From CAYZBF01 sp964476585 (GTDB taxonomy: Bacteria; Hydrothermota; UBA3072), in NCBI GenBank assembly GCA_964476585.1, contig CAYZBF010000023.1:1-35374 (forward strand): a stretch of DNA of 35,374 nucleotides, in the 5' to 3' direction. The translations under genes were made by a program, and so were the position numbers. Below the pieces are notes generated by a model. It was not told where the DNA came from. It worked only from the letters and a program-made list of their open reading frames with translations, and made no database searches. Positions 23,599 through 31,239 of this stretch are shown one piece after another. Position 1 is the stretch's first letter; every line of letters starts with the position of its first letter.

Positions 23599-24874
23599 TA
23601 AACTCCCCCATAGCCCTTTTTGTAAATTCGGTGTCAGGATAACGATCTTTAAGTATAGAAAGATAGTATGAAACTTGTGAAGGATCTTCAAGCTCTTTAG
23701 AATATATATTTAAAAGCACATAAAGGGCTTTGGGTGCATATAAACTCTCTGGAAAATCATTAAACACCTTTTTATAAGTTTCTACAGCCCTTTCCAGATC
23801 ATTAATCTCTACATAATAGAGCTCTCCAATTCTAAAATAGATATATGCAGGATCTATTTCATATCCAGTAGAATCAATAGTAGTCGAATCTCTATTGAGG
23901 ACAGACAGCATTCCCAGAATATCCTTTTTAGCCCTTGCTAAACTTGTTATTTTACCGAAATCTTCAAATCCAGTTACTTTAGAATACAATTTCTCTGCTT
24001 CTTCAAAATTACCCTCTGCCTCTTTAACCAAACCCAGTTCATAATTTGCAATCGCACCAAGCTTGTTTCTCCAATTTTTACCAAACTTCAGAGCTTCTTC
24101 CGCTTCCTTATATCTTCCCATCTTTCGGAGAATCCTTCCCTTAAGGATAACAAGGGAGTCAGTCTTTTCATATTCACAAATCACAGATAGAGCCTCCGGA
24201 AGACTGTCTAACTTCATATAGATACTGGTAAGGTTGTATCGTAACCCTTCTACCTCACAACCCTTTGCTTCTTCCATTGATTCCTTATACATCTCGAGGG
24301 CTTTTTTATATTCTTCTATCCTGCTATACGCATACCCCATTATATAATATACTTCAGCTTTGTGAGCACTGTATTTATTTATAAAGTCCTTTCCTGCAGC
24401 TATTGCTTCCTCTGGAGAGTCACTTTTGAGGTATATCTCAAGTTTTGTTTTAAAGGCTTCCATTCTGATATCCAAATCCTCTGAATCAGTAGCTCTATCA
24501 AGGAAAATAACCGCCTCGGTCAGCCGACCTTCTTCCACTGCAACTTTACCTAGATATAGCATGCTCTCTTCGAAGTAAGGAGAACCATGGTAATAATCGA
24601 TAATTTTTCTAAAATTTTCCTCTGCCTTTGTGAGTTGACTCAAGTTATAGAAATTTTTACCAAGCAGAAATATAGCATCGTCCATCCACTTGGATCCCGG
24701 ATATCTTGTTATGACCTTATTACATTTCTGAACGCTCTTTTGAAAAGATTGTGCTCCGCCACCGCCTTCTTTCTTTTGTCTTAAACCCTCAGAATAGTAT
24801 TTTTGGGCATTGTAAAAGGTATTGTAATAAGCGCAATTGAGAAGTAGAAGAATAAAGAGAAAAAGCCTGTTCAT
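23567..24874 (-). CDS. TPR-repeat outer-membrane-type lipoprotein (BamD/YbgF-like)
   Basis: A 435-residue exported protein. The signal MNRLFLFILLLLNC ends in a lipobox-like LLNC (Asn at -1 is unusual), predicting lipid attachment at Cys14. It is followed by AYYNTFYNAQKYYSEG, a start seen in TPR lipoproteins of uncultivated FCB/WOR-3-like bacteria. At least eight TPR-like helix pairs run to the end, among them MDDAIFLLGKNFYNLSQLTK and AEVYYIMGYAYSRIEEYKKA. It is probably an assembly or scaffolding factor on the periplasmic face; the exact role is unknown. The ATG overlaps the rng stop (ATGA). Confidence 0.8.
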   Translation of the reverse strand: MNRLFLFILLLLNCAYYNTFYNAQKYYSEGLRQKKEGGGGAQSFQKSVQKCNKVITRYPGSKWMDDAIFLLGKNFYNLSQLTKAEENFRKIIDYYHGSPYFEESMLYLGKVAVEEGRLTEAVIFLDRATDSEDLDIRMEAFKTKLEIYLKSDSPEEAIAAGKDFINKYSAHKAEVYYIMGYAYSRIEEYKKALEMYKESMEEAKGCEVEGLRYNLTSIYMKLDSLPEALSVICEYEKTDSLVILKGRILRKMGRYKEAEEALKFGKNWRNKLGAIANYELGLVKEAEGNFEEAEKLYSKVTGFEDFGKITSLARAKKDILGMLSVLNRDSTTIDSTGYEIDPAYIYFRIGELYYVEINDLERAVETYKKVFNDFPESLYAPKALYVLLNIYSKELEDPSQVSYYLSILKDRYPDTEFTKRAMGEFSEFLPDTTSN

Positions 24875-26334
24875 ATCTCTTCAGTTATAGTTTCGTCTCT
24901 CTTTAAGGTGATAATCTTTATAGATTCTATTGACTGGTCTTGCTTACTTATAACCTCTATATGCATCCTGTTTGTATGGCAGAGATGTTCGAGAGATTCC
25001 CTGCCTTCGGTTTCAAAATAATTTGCCACCCTGGGGTTAGCGAGAATTCGCACCTTAGTATTATAAAGCGATTCTTTCTTCCCTTCAACCCAAGATGTAA
25101 ATTTAGAGAACAAATATGGCGGTGAAAGCACATGACCTTTTCCCTCACAATAAGGACAGGGTTCTATGAAACGCTTGGATACGCTCCTCCTTACTCTCTC
25201 TCTTGTCATCTCTAATAACCCATAGTGAGAAAGGTTACTTGCAATCTTAAACCTTGCCTTATCCCTCTCCAGGGATGACTTGAATTTATCAATTAGACTT
25301 CTCTCTTTACCCTTATCTTCCATATCTATGAAATCAATGACTATTATACCTCCAATATCCCTAAGGCGGAGTTGCCTTGCTATTTCAAAAGCAGCCTCAC
25401 AATTAGTCTTATATATCATTTCCTCTGTTTTTTTGTTTCCTTTGTACTTACCGGTATTTACATCAAAGACCGTAAAGGCCTCCGTCCTATCTATAACGAT
25501 ATATCCTCCACTCTTAATCCATATCTTTCTTCTAAATATCTTACGCATTTCCTGCTCAATTCCAAAGTGGGTGAATATTGGTATAGATTCCTCATACAGT
25601 TTTACTCTATCTAAGAAAGTAGATTTCCTGACAGATAGGTATTCAACTATCCTCTTGTAAGCCTTTTTTGAATCAACAATTAATTCGAGTACAGAATCAT
25701 CAAGAAGGTCTCTGGTGATCTTAATAGGTAATTCTTGTTCTTTCCAGAGCAGGGCAGGTGAAGATTCGACTCTGATCCTTCTTTTAATCCTCTGCCACAC
25801 ATTAAGCAGTTCAGAGAGCTCTGCTTTCAGGACCCTTGTATCTTTTCCCTCTGCCACAGTCCTTACTATGAAGCCCATATTCTTTGGCAGTATCTCCTCA
25901 GCAATATTCTGAAGTCTTTTCCTTTCCTTTTTATCTTTTATATGTCGTGATATACCAATCAACCCTCTGAAGGGCAGAAGGACAAGAAACCTACCTGGGA
26001 TAGCAATAAAAGTTGTTAACCTGGCTCCCTTAGTTCCATATGCCTCTTTCTTTACCTGGACTATTATATCTAACCCAGTATCTGCTTTTTTCTTATCCGA
26101 TAAGGAAGCATAGAGATCCTTAAGCGGAAGGAACCCTGATTCATCTTCACCAATATCTACGAAGGCGGCTTTAAGCTCTTCTCTCACAGATTCTATCCTT
26201 CCCTTAAGAATATTTCCTACTGAGGATACAATCCCACCTCTTTCAATATAAAATTCTGTCAACTCCCCATTCTCCCGTAGAGCAATCCTCATATCGTCCC
26301 TTCTTATATTCAGAATTATCTGCTTTTGAACCAT
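24871..26334 (-). CDS. rng: Ribonuclease G (RNase E/G family)
   Basis: A 487-residue endoribonuclease acting in rRNA maturation and mRNA decay. An S1-like RNA-binding section (GNILKGRIESVREELKAAFV) comes first. The catalytic DNase I-like part follows, with metal-binding Asp residues in FDVNTGKY and IVIDFIDM, then the zinc-link CPYCEGKG. It has no C-terminal degradosome scaffold, so it is of the RNase G size. I use the ATG at 26332-26334, which overlaps the stop of a tiny upstream ORF (TGATG). The GTG three bases earlier is an equal alternative, with AGGAG 7 bases upstream. It is the first long gene of a chain through lipoprotein, pyrKDFE and autokinase. Confidence 0.95.
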   Translation of the reverse strand: MVQKQIILNIRRDDMRIALRENGELTEFYIERGGIVSSVGNILKGRIESVREELKAAFVDIGEDESGFLPLKDLYASLSDKKKADTGLDIIVQVKKEAYGTKGARLTTFIAIPGRFLVLLPFRGLIGISRHIKDKKERKRLQNIAEEILPKNMGFIVRTVAEGKDTRVLKAELSELLNVWQRIKRRIRVESSPALLWKEQELPIKITRDLLDDSVLELIVDSKKAYKRIVEYLSVRKSTFLDRVKLYEESIPIFTHFGIEQEMRKIFRRKIWIKSGGYIVIDRTEAFTVFDVNTGKYKGNKKTEEMIYKTNCEAAFEIARQLRLRDIGGIIVIDFIDMEDKGKERSLIDKFKSSLERDKARFKIASNLSHYGLLEMTRERVRRSVSKRFIEPCPYCEGKGHVLSPPYLFSKFTSWVEGKKESLYNTKVRILANPRVANYFETEGRESLEHLCHTNRMHIEVISKQDQSIESIKIITLKRDETITEEI

Positions 26335-26357
26335 CACTTAAGGTCTCCTGTATTCAT
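26334..26357 (-). CDS. Seven-codon upstream ORF (leader peptide) coupled to rng
   Basis: ATG AAT ACA GGA GAC CTT AAG TGA encodes MNTGDLK. It has an excellent ribosome site, GAGGAGG, 7 bases before its ATG. Its TGA overlaps the rng ATG (TGATG), and the rng ribosome site AGGAG lies inside it. RNase G aligns fully without it, so it is not a missing N-terminus. It may act as a translational gate for rng. Expression is inferred, not shown. Confidence 0.5.
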   Translation of the reverse strand: MNTGDLK

Positions 26358-26415
26358 ATTGTATCCTCCTCTTTACCCTGATTGGCGTTTTACATCCCTT
26401 AGAGTAGACAGTACA

Positions 26416-26444
26416 ATTGTAATCTAATATAAAAGTATGCGCAA
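26416..26444 (-). promoter_or_regulatory. Candidate promoter of the rng-pyr-autokinase operon
   Basis: The minus strand has TTGCGC (26439-26444), a 17-base spacer and TACAAT (26416-26421). The start site is expected near 26409, about 52 nt before the leader ORF. Confidence 0.5.
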
Positions 26445-26472
26445 CTTAAAAAGTTTCCGAGAAGATATATCA

Positions 26473-26497
26473 CAATGATCAACAGTCCAGATCATTG
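26473..26497. other. Perfect inverted repeat between the MetS-type gene and the rng promoter
   Basis: CAATGATC (26473-26480) and GATCATTG (26490-26497) form an 8-bp stem with a 9-base loop. It has no T-tract on either strand. It may help end the preceding operon (a second weak G4/C4 stem lies between it and that operon's last gene) or bind a regulator upstream of the rng promoter. Confidence 0.4.
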
Positions 26498-26554
26498 ATT
26501 TTAGAGGGGAATTCAAAAACCCCTTCTTACCTCATTAAAAGCCTTTATTCGACT

Positions 26555-26656
26555 CTACTCATCAGCTTTGCTTCTAAGCCTGGAGAAGCAAAATATAAAC
26601 CCGCCTATGAAGATGAAAAGAGTCACAAAAAGCATAACCCAAGCGGAAACAGGCAC
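26555..26656 (-). CDS. metS: MetS-type small subunit of second NSS transporter
   Basis: A 33-residue protein, MPVSAWVMLFVTLFIFIGGF then IFCFSRLRSKADE. It has one transmembrane helix, a glycine pair, then a basic tail, the same plan as the small subunit at 287-409. The GTG start (26654-26656) shares its first base with the TAG stop of the transporter gene, and GGGAGGT lies 4 bases upstream. Position, topology and coupling mirror the first pair, so I call it the partner subunit of the transporter. Confidence 0.75.
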   Translation of the reverse strand: MPVSAWVMLFVTLFIFIGGFIFCFSRLRSKADE

Positions 26657-28116
26657 TATGACCTCCCTTCTTTCCTGGAAAGTATTACCGATACAATAAT
26701 GAGGATTAATAGGAAGACGAACCCAAGGATTAACGTGGAAACAGGATAACCTTCGTAGGGAATCCGAAGCTCATTATATGCACTATATCCTATCGCTCCC
26801 AATAATACAATAGGTACCACAATCTTTACGAAAAACACCCACCATCTTCCAGCCTTGATTTCAGATTGCTCATTCATATAGTTTCTAAAACTATCAGTAT
26901 TTATTAAGTAACCGACAAAGACAGCTTCCAAAAATCCTACTATTACAAGTCCATAGCAACAGAGATAATGGTCAACAATATCCAACCAGTAGACACCAGC
27001 CCTGGTGGTGAAGACAAGCCCTACAAGGATACCAATAACCGCAATTAGAAGATTTACTACTCTCCTCGGAAATTTTTTCCATTGTTCTAAGGCTGCCTTT
27101 GAAACAGATTCAACAAGTGAGAATGCAGAATCAATCCCAAGGGTAAGCAGCATCATGAAAAAGAGGGCTCCAAACACCCGGCTTCCAAATGGAAGCATAT
27201 TGATGATTGTGGGATAAGCAACAAAAGCAAGCCCAGGACCTGATGCTACGACATTAGCGACGGGTTGTCCGGTCTGATGAGCAAGAAATCCAAGAGATGA
27301 AAACACCGCTATGCCAGCAAGAAAACTGGTAAAACAGTTAGCAAATCCAATTATAAAGGCATTGTTAACCAGGTCTGACTTCCGAGGTAGATATGAGGAA
27401 TAAGCAATCATTATACCAAGACCAATTGAAAGCGTAAAAAAGATCTGTGCATATGCATTTATCCAGACTATCGGATCCTTTAAGGCAGCAAAATTCGGTG
27501 TAAGGTAATAACTTAAGCCCATAATAGCTCCTGGAAGGGTTATTCCTCTAATAATAAAGACTATTAGAATTATCCATGGCAGGATCACTGTAGCATACAC
27601 CACCTTCCCAACAGTTTTAACCCCATGATATATAGAGTAATAAATAGCCATCCAAGTAACTACGAGAAAAACAAGCACAAGAGTGTTGATTCCACCCAAT
27701 TGTAATGGGGAATTTGAACCTTCCAGCACCATATTGTTGAAAAAGAACTCGGGAATATTTCCCCACGAAAGAGAAAAGGAATGGAAAAAATAGATAAATG
27801 ACCATGACATGATAACAGTATAGTAGCACACAACTCCAAAGGCTATAGCTACTGCAAACCATCCCAACCATTTCCATCTCTTTCTGTAACTCCCAAAGGC
27901 AAATGGTGCTCCATGTCCCGTTTTATGTCCAAGAGTAAATTCCAGTATTAAAAGGGGAATCCCTGCTGTGAAGAGAGCAACTAAATAAGGAATCAAGAAT
28001 GCTCCACCGCCATAGCGGTAAGCTATATATGGAAAACGCCACAGGTTTCCAAGACCTATTGCGCTGCCAATCGAAGCAAGAATAAAAGCTAATCGATTAT
28101 CCCACATTTCTTTCAT
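26656..28116 (-). CDS. Second sodium-dependent NSS (SLC6-type) transporter
   Basis: A 486-residue polytopic membrane protein of the neurotransmitter:sodium symporter family, closely similar to the one at 406-1884. The first helix has GSAIGLGNLWRFPYIAY and GGGAFLIPYLVAL; helix 6-like and helix 8-like segments (SYYLTPNFAAL, LLTLGIDSAFS) match the paralogue. The ATG overlaps the stop of the MmgE/PrpD gene (ATGA), with AAGGAGG 8 bases upstream. The tight linkage to an MmgE/PrpD-type enzyme suggests it imports that enzyme's substrate or a precursor; which compound is unknown. Confidence 0.92.
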   Translation of the reverse strand: MKEMWDNRLAFILASIGSAIGLGNLWRFPYIAYRYGGGAFLIPYLVALFTAGIPLLILEFTLGHKTGHGAPFAFGSYRKRWKWLGWFAVAIAFGVVCYYTVIMSWSFIYFFHSFSLSWGNIPEFFFNNMVLEGSNSPLQLGGINTLVLVFLVVTWMAIYYSIYHGVKTVGKVVYATVILPWIILIVFIIRGITLPGAIMGLSYYLTPNFAALKDPIVWINAYAQIFFTLSIGLGIMIAYSSYLPRKSDLVNNAFIIGFANCFTSFLAGIAVFSSLGFLAHQTGQPVANVVASGPGLAFVAYPTIINMLPFGSRVFGALFFMMLLTLGIDSAFSLVESVSKAALEQWKKFPRRVVNLLIAVIGILVGLVFTTRAGVYWLDIVDHYLCCYGLVIVGFLEAVFVGYLINTDSFRNYMNEQSEIKAGRWWVFFVKIVVPIVLLGAIGYSAYNELRIPYEGYPVSTLILGFVFLLILIIVSVILSRKEGRS

Positions 28117-29480
28117 ACTACTAACCTCCTTATATAATCATGAATATTATTTACGGATTCCAGATTCATAGTGACATCAATTATTTTAGATGCAGAATCC
28201 TTTGAGAGTCTAACCTCTGTATTGGCTTTGAACTTATCTATAAGTTCTTCATCACTTAGGGGCCTCTCTGGTCTCCCCCTTGCATAATCCTCTACCTTGG
28301 TGAACTCTCCTCTATTAGTTCTTACAGTAACAATAGCTCTCTTAACCCTGGGGAATAGAGAATCAATTTCAGGATTAGCTCTCACTTTTATGAGTGGCAG
28401 AATACTCCTAACCCTCTTGTCAAACAGTGCTTCTTGCTTGAAATCAGATGGGAGAACATTACCCTTAACCACGGCGCAAGCTATACAATAAGGAAGAGAA
28501 TGATCTGCAGTCTCTTTTCTCTTTGGTTCATATTTAAAAGGATCAGAGAGTATATCTCTACCTCTTATTGTTGCCTCAATTAAGACTTCCTTAACCTCCT
28601 CATAATTTATGTTATTCTCTTCCATAACCGAAAGTACCGCAGTTATTGGTTGATGAGTAAGCGCTTCAGTTGGGAAAGCTTTGTATCCACATTTCGTTAT
28701 GAGGAATCGACTGCCTAATCCATCAATCAATTTATCCTTATTCCACCTGACAGCATTTATTACTTCAAACACTCCCTCTCTACCTTCGTAAACTTCTTCG
28801 GGTCCTTCATAACCTTCCTTTGCAAGTAAAGCTCCCCGAACCCCTGCTTCAACTGCCATTGGGTCTGCTGTATTCTTCATATTGGTAAGGGCTCCTGCAA
28901 CAACTCCACCAAGGGTAAAATGCGATGAACCACTAATCCCAACTGCAGACACTATCTGATCTTCTAAAAGGTTCAACATCCTTCCGGAAACGATTGGTGA
29001 TACTAATTGGGTAAGTGATGCATGATGCCATCCTATTTCTCTTATACCCGGTTCTGCGGCATTACAGAGTCTCATCTCCAATTCATAAGCAATTAAGATA
29101 CCTACAAGGATATCCTTACCACTTCTTCCTAGCCACTCTCCTGGACAAAGAGCAGCTGGTATAAGATCTGAAGGATGGGATGGATCCTGTTCCCAGTAAA
29201 TGTCATTATAATCCAATGCCCTTATCAAGAGTGAATTCATAAAAGCGGCATTTGCTACATTGGTACTCGTTCCATAGCCAATGACTGTTGCTTGCTCCTT
29301 TCCCCCAAGATTCTTTATATACCTATGTGCTGCTTCCATATCTTCATTACCATAGGCAGCCAGGGCACAACCCAAGGAGTCAAGGAGGAAACGTTTTGCT
29401 TCCTTTATCGCATCAGGAGGTATATCATTAAAATCAAGAGATAGCGCGAATTTCACCATTGCCCTACTTATAGAAGTCAT
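28113..29480 (-). CDS. MmgE/PrpD family protein (2-methylcitrate dehydratase-like)
   Basis: A 455-residue cytoplasmic protein of the MmgE/PrpD fold, whose known members dehydrate 2-methylcitrate or related acids or isomerise/decarboxylate small carboxylates (for example cis-aconitate decarboxylase, iminodisuccinate epimerase). Family blocks include AIKEAKRFLLDSLGCALAAY near residue 25, MNSLLIRALDYNDIYW and HPSDLIPAAL around 80-107, and KCGYKAFPTEALTHQPI near 265. No other methylcitrate-cycle genes are in the window, so a true PrpD role is not supported. It starts at ATG with AAGGAGG upstream, 15 bases after lpdA, and couples to the NSS transporter. The context suggests use of an imported amino-acid-like acid. 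Confidence 0.82.
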   Translation of the reverse strand: MTSISRAMVKFALSLDFNDIPPDAIKEAKRFLLDSLGCALAAYGNEDMEAAHRYIKNLGGKEQATVIGYGTSTNVANAAFMNSLLIRALDYNDIYWEQDPSHPSDLIPAALCPGEWLGRSGKDILVGILIAYELEMRLCNAAEPGIREIGWHHASLTQLVSPIVSGRMLNLLEDQIVSAVGISGSSHFTLGGVVAGALTNMKNTADPMAVEAGVRGALLAKEGYEGPEEVYEGREGVFEVINAVRWNKDKLIDGLGSRFLITKCGYKAFPTEALTHQPITAVLSVMEENNINYEEVKEVLIEATIRGRDILSDPFKYEPKRKETADHSLPYCIACAVVKGNVLPSDFKQEALFDKRVRSILPLIKVRANPEIDSLFPRVKRAIVTVRTNRGEFTKVEDYARGRPERPLSDEELIDKFKANTEVRLSKDSASKIIDVTMNLESVNNIHDYIRRLVV

Positions 29481-29495
29481 CGGATACCTCCTTAT

Positions 29496-30836
29496 TCAAT
29501 GAAACGGATTCCCATTTGCAATTGCGACAGCCTCTTTAATAGCTTCAGAAAGTGTAGGGTGAGGAAAAACTAACCTTGAGAGCTTTTTAACATTAATCCC
29601 GTATTCCATCGCCATAGAAACTTGAGTGATCAACTCAGAAGCTTCTCTACCAATGATACCCCCTCCTAATATCTCTCCTTTTTTATTGTATATTATTTTG
29701 ACTTCTCCAAAAGATCCACCCGATGCTATTGCTCGACCATTTGCAGAAAAGGAAAACCTCGCCACCTCAAAGTCCGTTCCCTCTTTTTGCAGTTCCTCTT
29801 CCGTAAAACCCACTAAAGCCAGTTCAGGGTTGGTATACACAACCCTTGGAACTACCCTCTCATTAATTTCAGTATCCTCTCCAATAATATTGCGAACAAC
29901 AACTTCTGACTCTTTATATGCAGCATGAGCAAGTAAATTACCGCCTATACAATCGCCTATCGCATAGACATTTTTCAGGCTTGTTCTTAAGTGTTTATCT
30001 ACTTTAATTGCTCCACGCTCGATCAGAAGATCCTTCGGGAATGTCTGAATAAAAGGGCTTCTCCTAATGGAAAGTAAGACTTTATCCGCCTTTAATTCCT
30101 TCTCTTTTCCGTCATGAAGAAAGTTTACTTTGAAACTATCCTCTTTTTTTACTTCCTTGACAAACGAAGAAAGATAGAATCGGATACCTTTTTTCTCAAG
30201 ATTCTTTCTGAGGCTTGAGGATAAATCTCTATCTTCACCTGGAAGAACTTCGCCCTCAAGCTCCAGGACTCTAACATCACTTCCAAAGGAAGCATATATA
30301 TAGGCAAACTCTAATCCTATGACTCCACCACCAATAATGGTCAAGGCCAAGGGAATCTCTGCGGCATTGATAGCATCTGTGCTATTCCAAATACCCTCCG
30401 CTACAGGAAATTTTGGCACATTAGGTATAGAACCGGTTGCTATGATAATTCTATCAAATTCGTAACTCTTCCCTCCCGCCTCAATCATACAATCATCCTT
30501 TAACTTAGCATCCTCTTTTATTACTCTTACCCCTCGCTTACCAAGCAGATTAGATACACCAAGCACAATACGCTTTGTTGCGCGCGTCTTAAATCGCTGG
30601 ATTTTCTCCCAATCTGGTTCATTTATCTCTATGTTGAGCCCAAAACGCTTTGCTTTTAAAAAGGAATTTTGAACGTTAGCGCATGTAATTAAGGCTTTTG
30701 TGGGTATACAACCTACATTGAGGCAAACACCACCAATTTCTTCTCTCTCAAAGAGTGAAATATCCAATCCTTTCCGAGAAGCCCGAAGGGCTGCGCTATA
30801 TCCACCAGGACCTCCGCCTATAATACCTAATTTCAC
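29496..30836 (-). CDS. lpdA: Dihydrolipoyl dehydrogenase
   Basis: A 446-residue FAD-disulfide oxidoreductase (E3 of 2-oxoacid dehydrogenase or glycine-cleavage complexes) that reoxidises dihydrolipoamide with NAD+. It has the N-terminal FAD motif GGGPGGYSAALRA, redox Cys38 and Cys43 in GGVCLNVGCIPTK, the second dinucleotide motif IGGGVIGLEFA, the FAD block YAIGDCIGG, and the catalytic dyad His426/Glu431 in HPTLSE. No E1 or E2 gene is nearby. The start is GTG at 30834-30836, with no ribosome site; the promoter at 30843-30871 places transcription exactly there. It heads an operon with the MmgE/PrpD gene, transporter and small subunit. Confidence 0.94.
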   Translation of the reverse strand: MKLGIIGGGPGGYSAALRASRKGLDISLFEREEIGGVCLNVGCIPTKALITCANVQNSFLKAKRFGLNIEINEPDWEKIQRFKTRATKRIVLGVSNLLGKRGVRVIKEDAKLKDDCMIEAGGKSYEFDRIIIATGSIPNVPKFPVAEGIWNSTDAINAAEIPLALTIIGGGVIGLEFAYIYASFGSDVRVLELEGEVLPGEDRDLSSSLRKNLEKKGIRFYLSSFVKEVKKEDSFKVNFLHDGKEKELKADKVLLSIRRSPFIQTFPKDLLIERGAIKVDKHLRTSLKNVYAIGDCIGGNLLAHAAYKESEVVVRNIIGEDTEINERVVPRVVYTNPELALVGFTEEELQKEGTDFEVARFSFSANGRAIASGGSFGEVKIIYNKKGEILGGGIIGREASELITQVSMAMEYGINVKKLSRLVFPHPTLSEAIKEAVAIANGNPFH

Positions 30837-30842
30837 GAGGTA

Positions 30843-30871
30843 ACAATATCAAAATAAGCATTGAATGTCAA
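30843..30871 (-). promoter_or_regulatory. Promoter of the lpdA operon, ending at the GTG start codon
   Basis: The minus strand has TTGACA (30866-30871), a 17-base spacer and TATTGT (30843-30848). Six bases separate the -10 from the GTG, so the mRNA should begin at or next to the first codon. Confidence 0.7.
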
Positions 30872-31204
30872 GGGAAAATCTCTGACTCCCTCCCCCGTTT
30901 TTCTCTCGCAGCAACACAAAGGACATAAAAAAAACTTTAATATCATTTGTTAAAGCGCAAAGAAAGTAAAACTTGCAAAGGTCTTATGAGTTCTTGCACA
31001 TTTATCTCCAGATTAATTCAACCATTAAAAGGGAAGATTCTCTCGAGTACTTTTCTCTTCCAATACCATACTTAAAACCTTGGAATTGCTACTTAATCAG
31101 GAATGTTGCTCGAAATTAGGGCGCAAGTTAGGTTTTTTTTGTTAAATTTATGCGTAATCAAGACATTTTTATTATATTTTTTAAATTTAATTTACGAAAA
31201 ATCA
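30872..31204. other. Intergenic stretch between divergent lpdA and GGDEF-STAND genes
   Basis: About 330 bases, AT-rich. No gene with a ribosome site, repeat family or RNA gene is recognised. A frame open from 31150 upstream of the GGDEF domain is probably not translated (see the regulator gene). Confidence 0.4.
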
Positions 31205-31236
31205 TTGACATTTTATTATTTTTTTCTAAATATAAT
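31205..31236 (+). promoter_or_regulatory. Candidate promoter of the GGDEF-STAND-TPR gene
   Basis: TTGACA (31205-31210) and TATAAT (31231-31236) are both perfect hexamers, but the 20-base spacer is longer than optimal. ATG codons follow at 31240 and 31243. The second sits 6 bases after the -10, again consistent with a leaderless message. Confidence 0.5.
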
Positions 31237-31239
31237 TAT

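Noticed and set aside
23599..23691. 31-residue N-terminal extension of PyrK
   Set aside because: It lies wholly inside the TPR lipoprotein gene and lacks family similarity; GTG 23598 has a GGGGAG site.
31150..31239. N-terminal extension of the GGDEF-STAND protein by 30 Phe/Ile-rich residues
   Set aside because: It has no ribosome site, and the TTGACA and TATAAT hexamers lie within it; the GGDEF domain begins just after the ATG pair at 31240.
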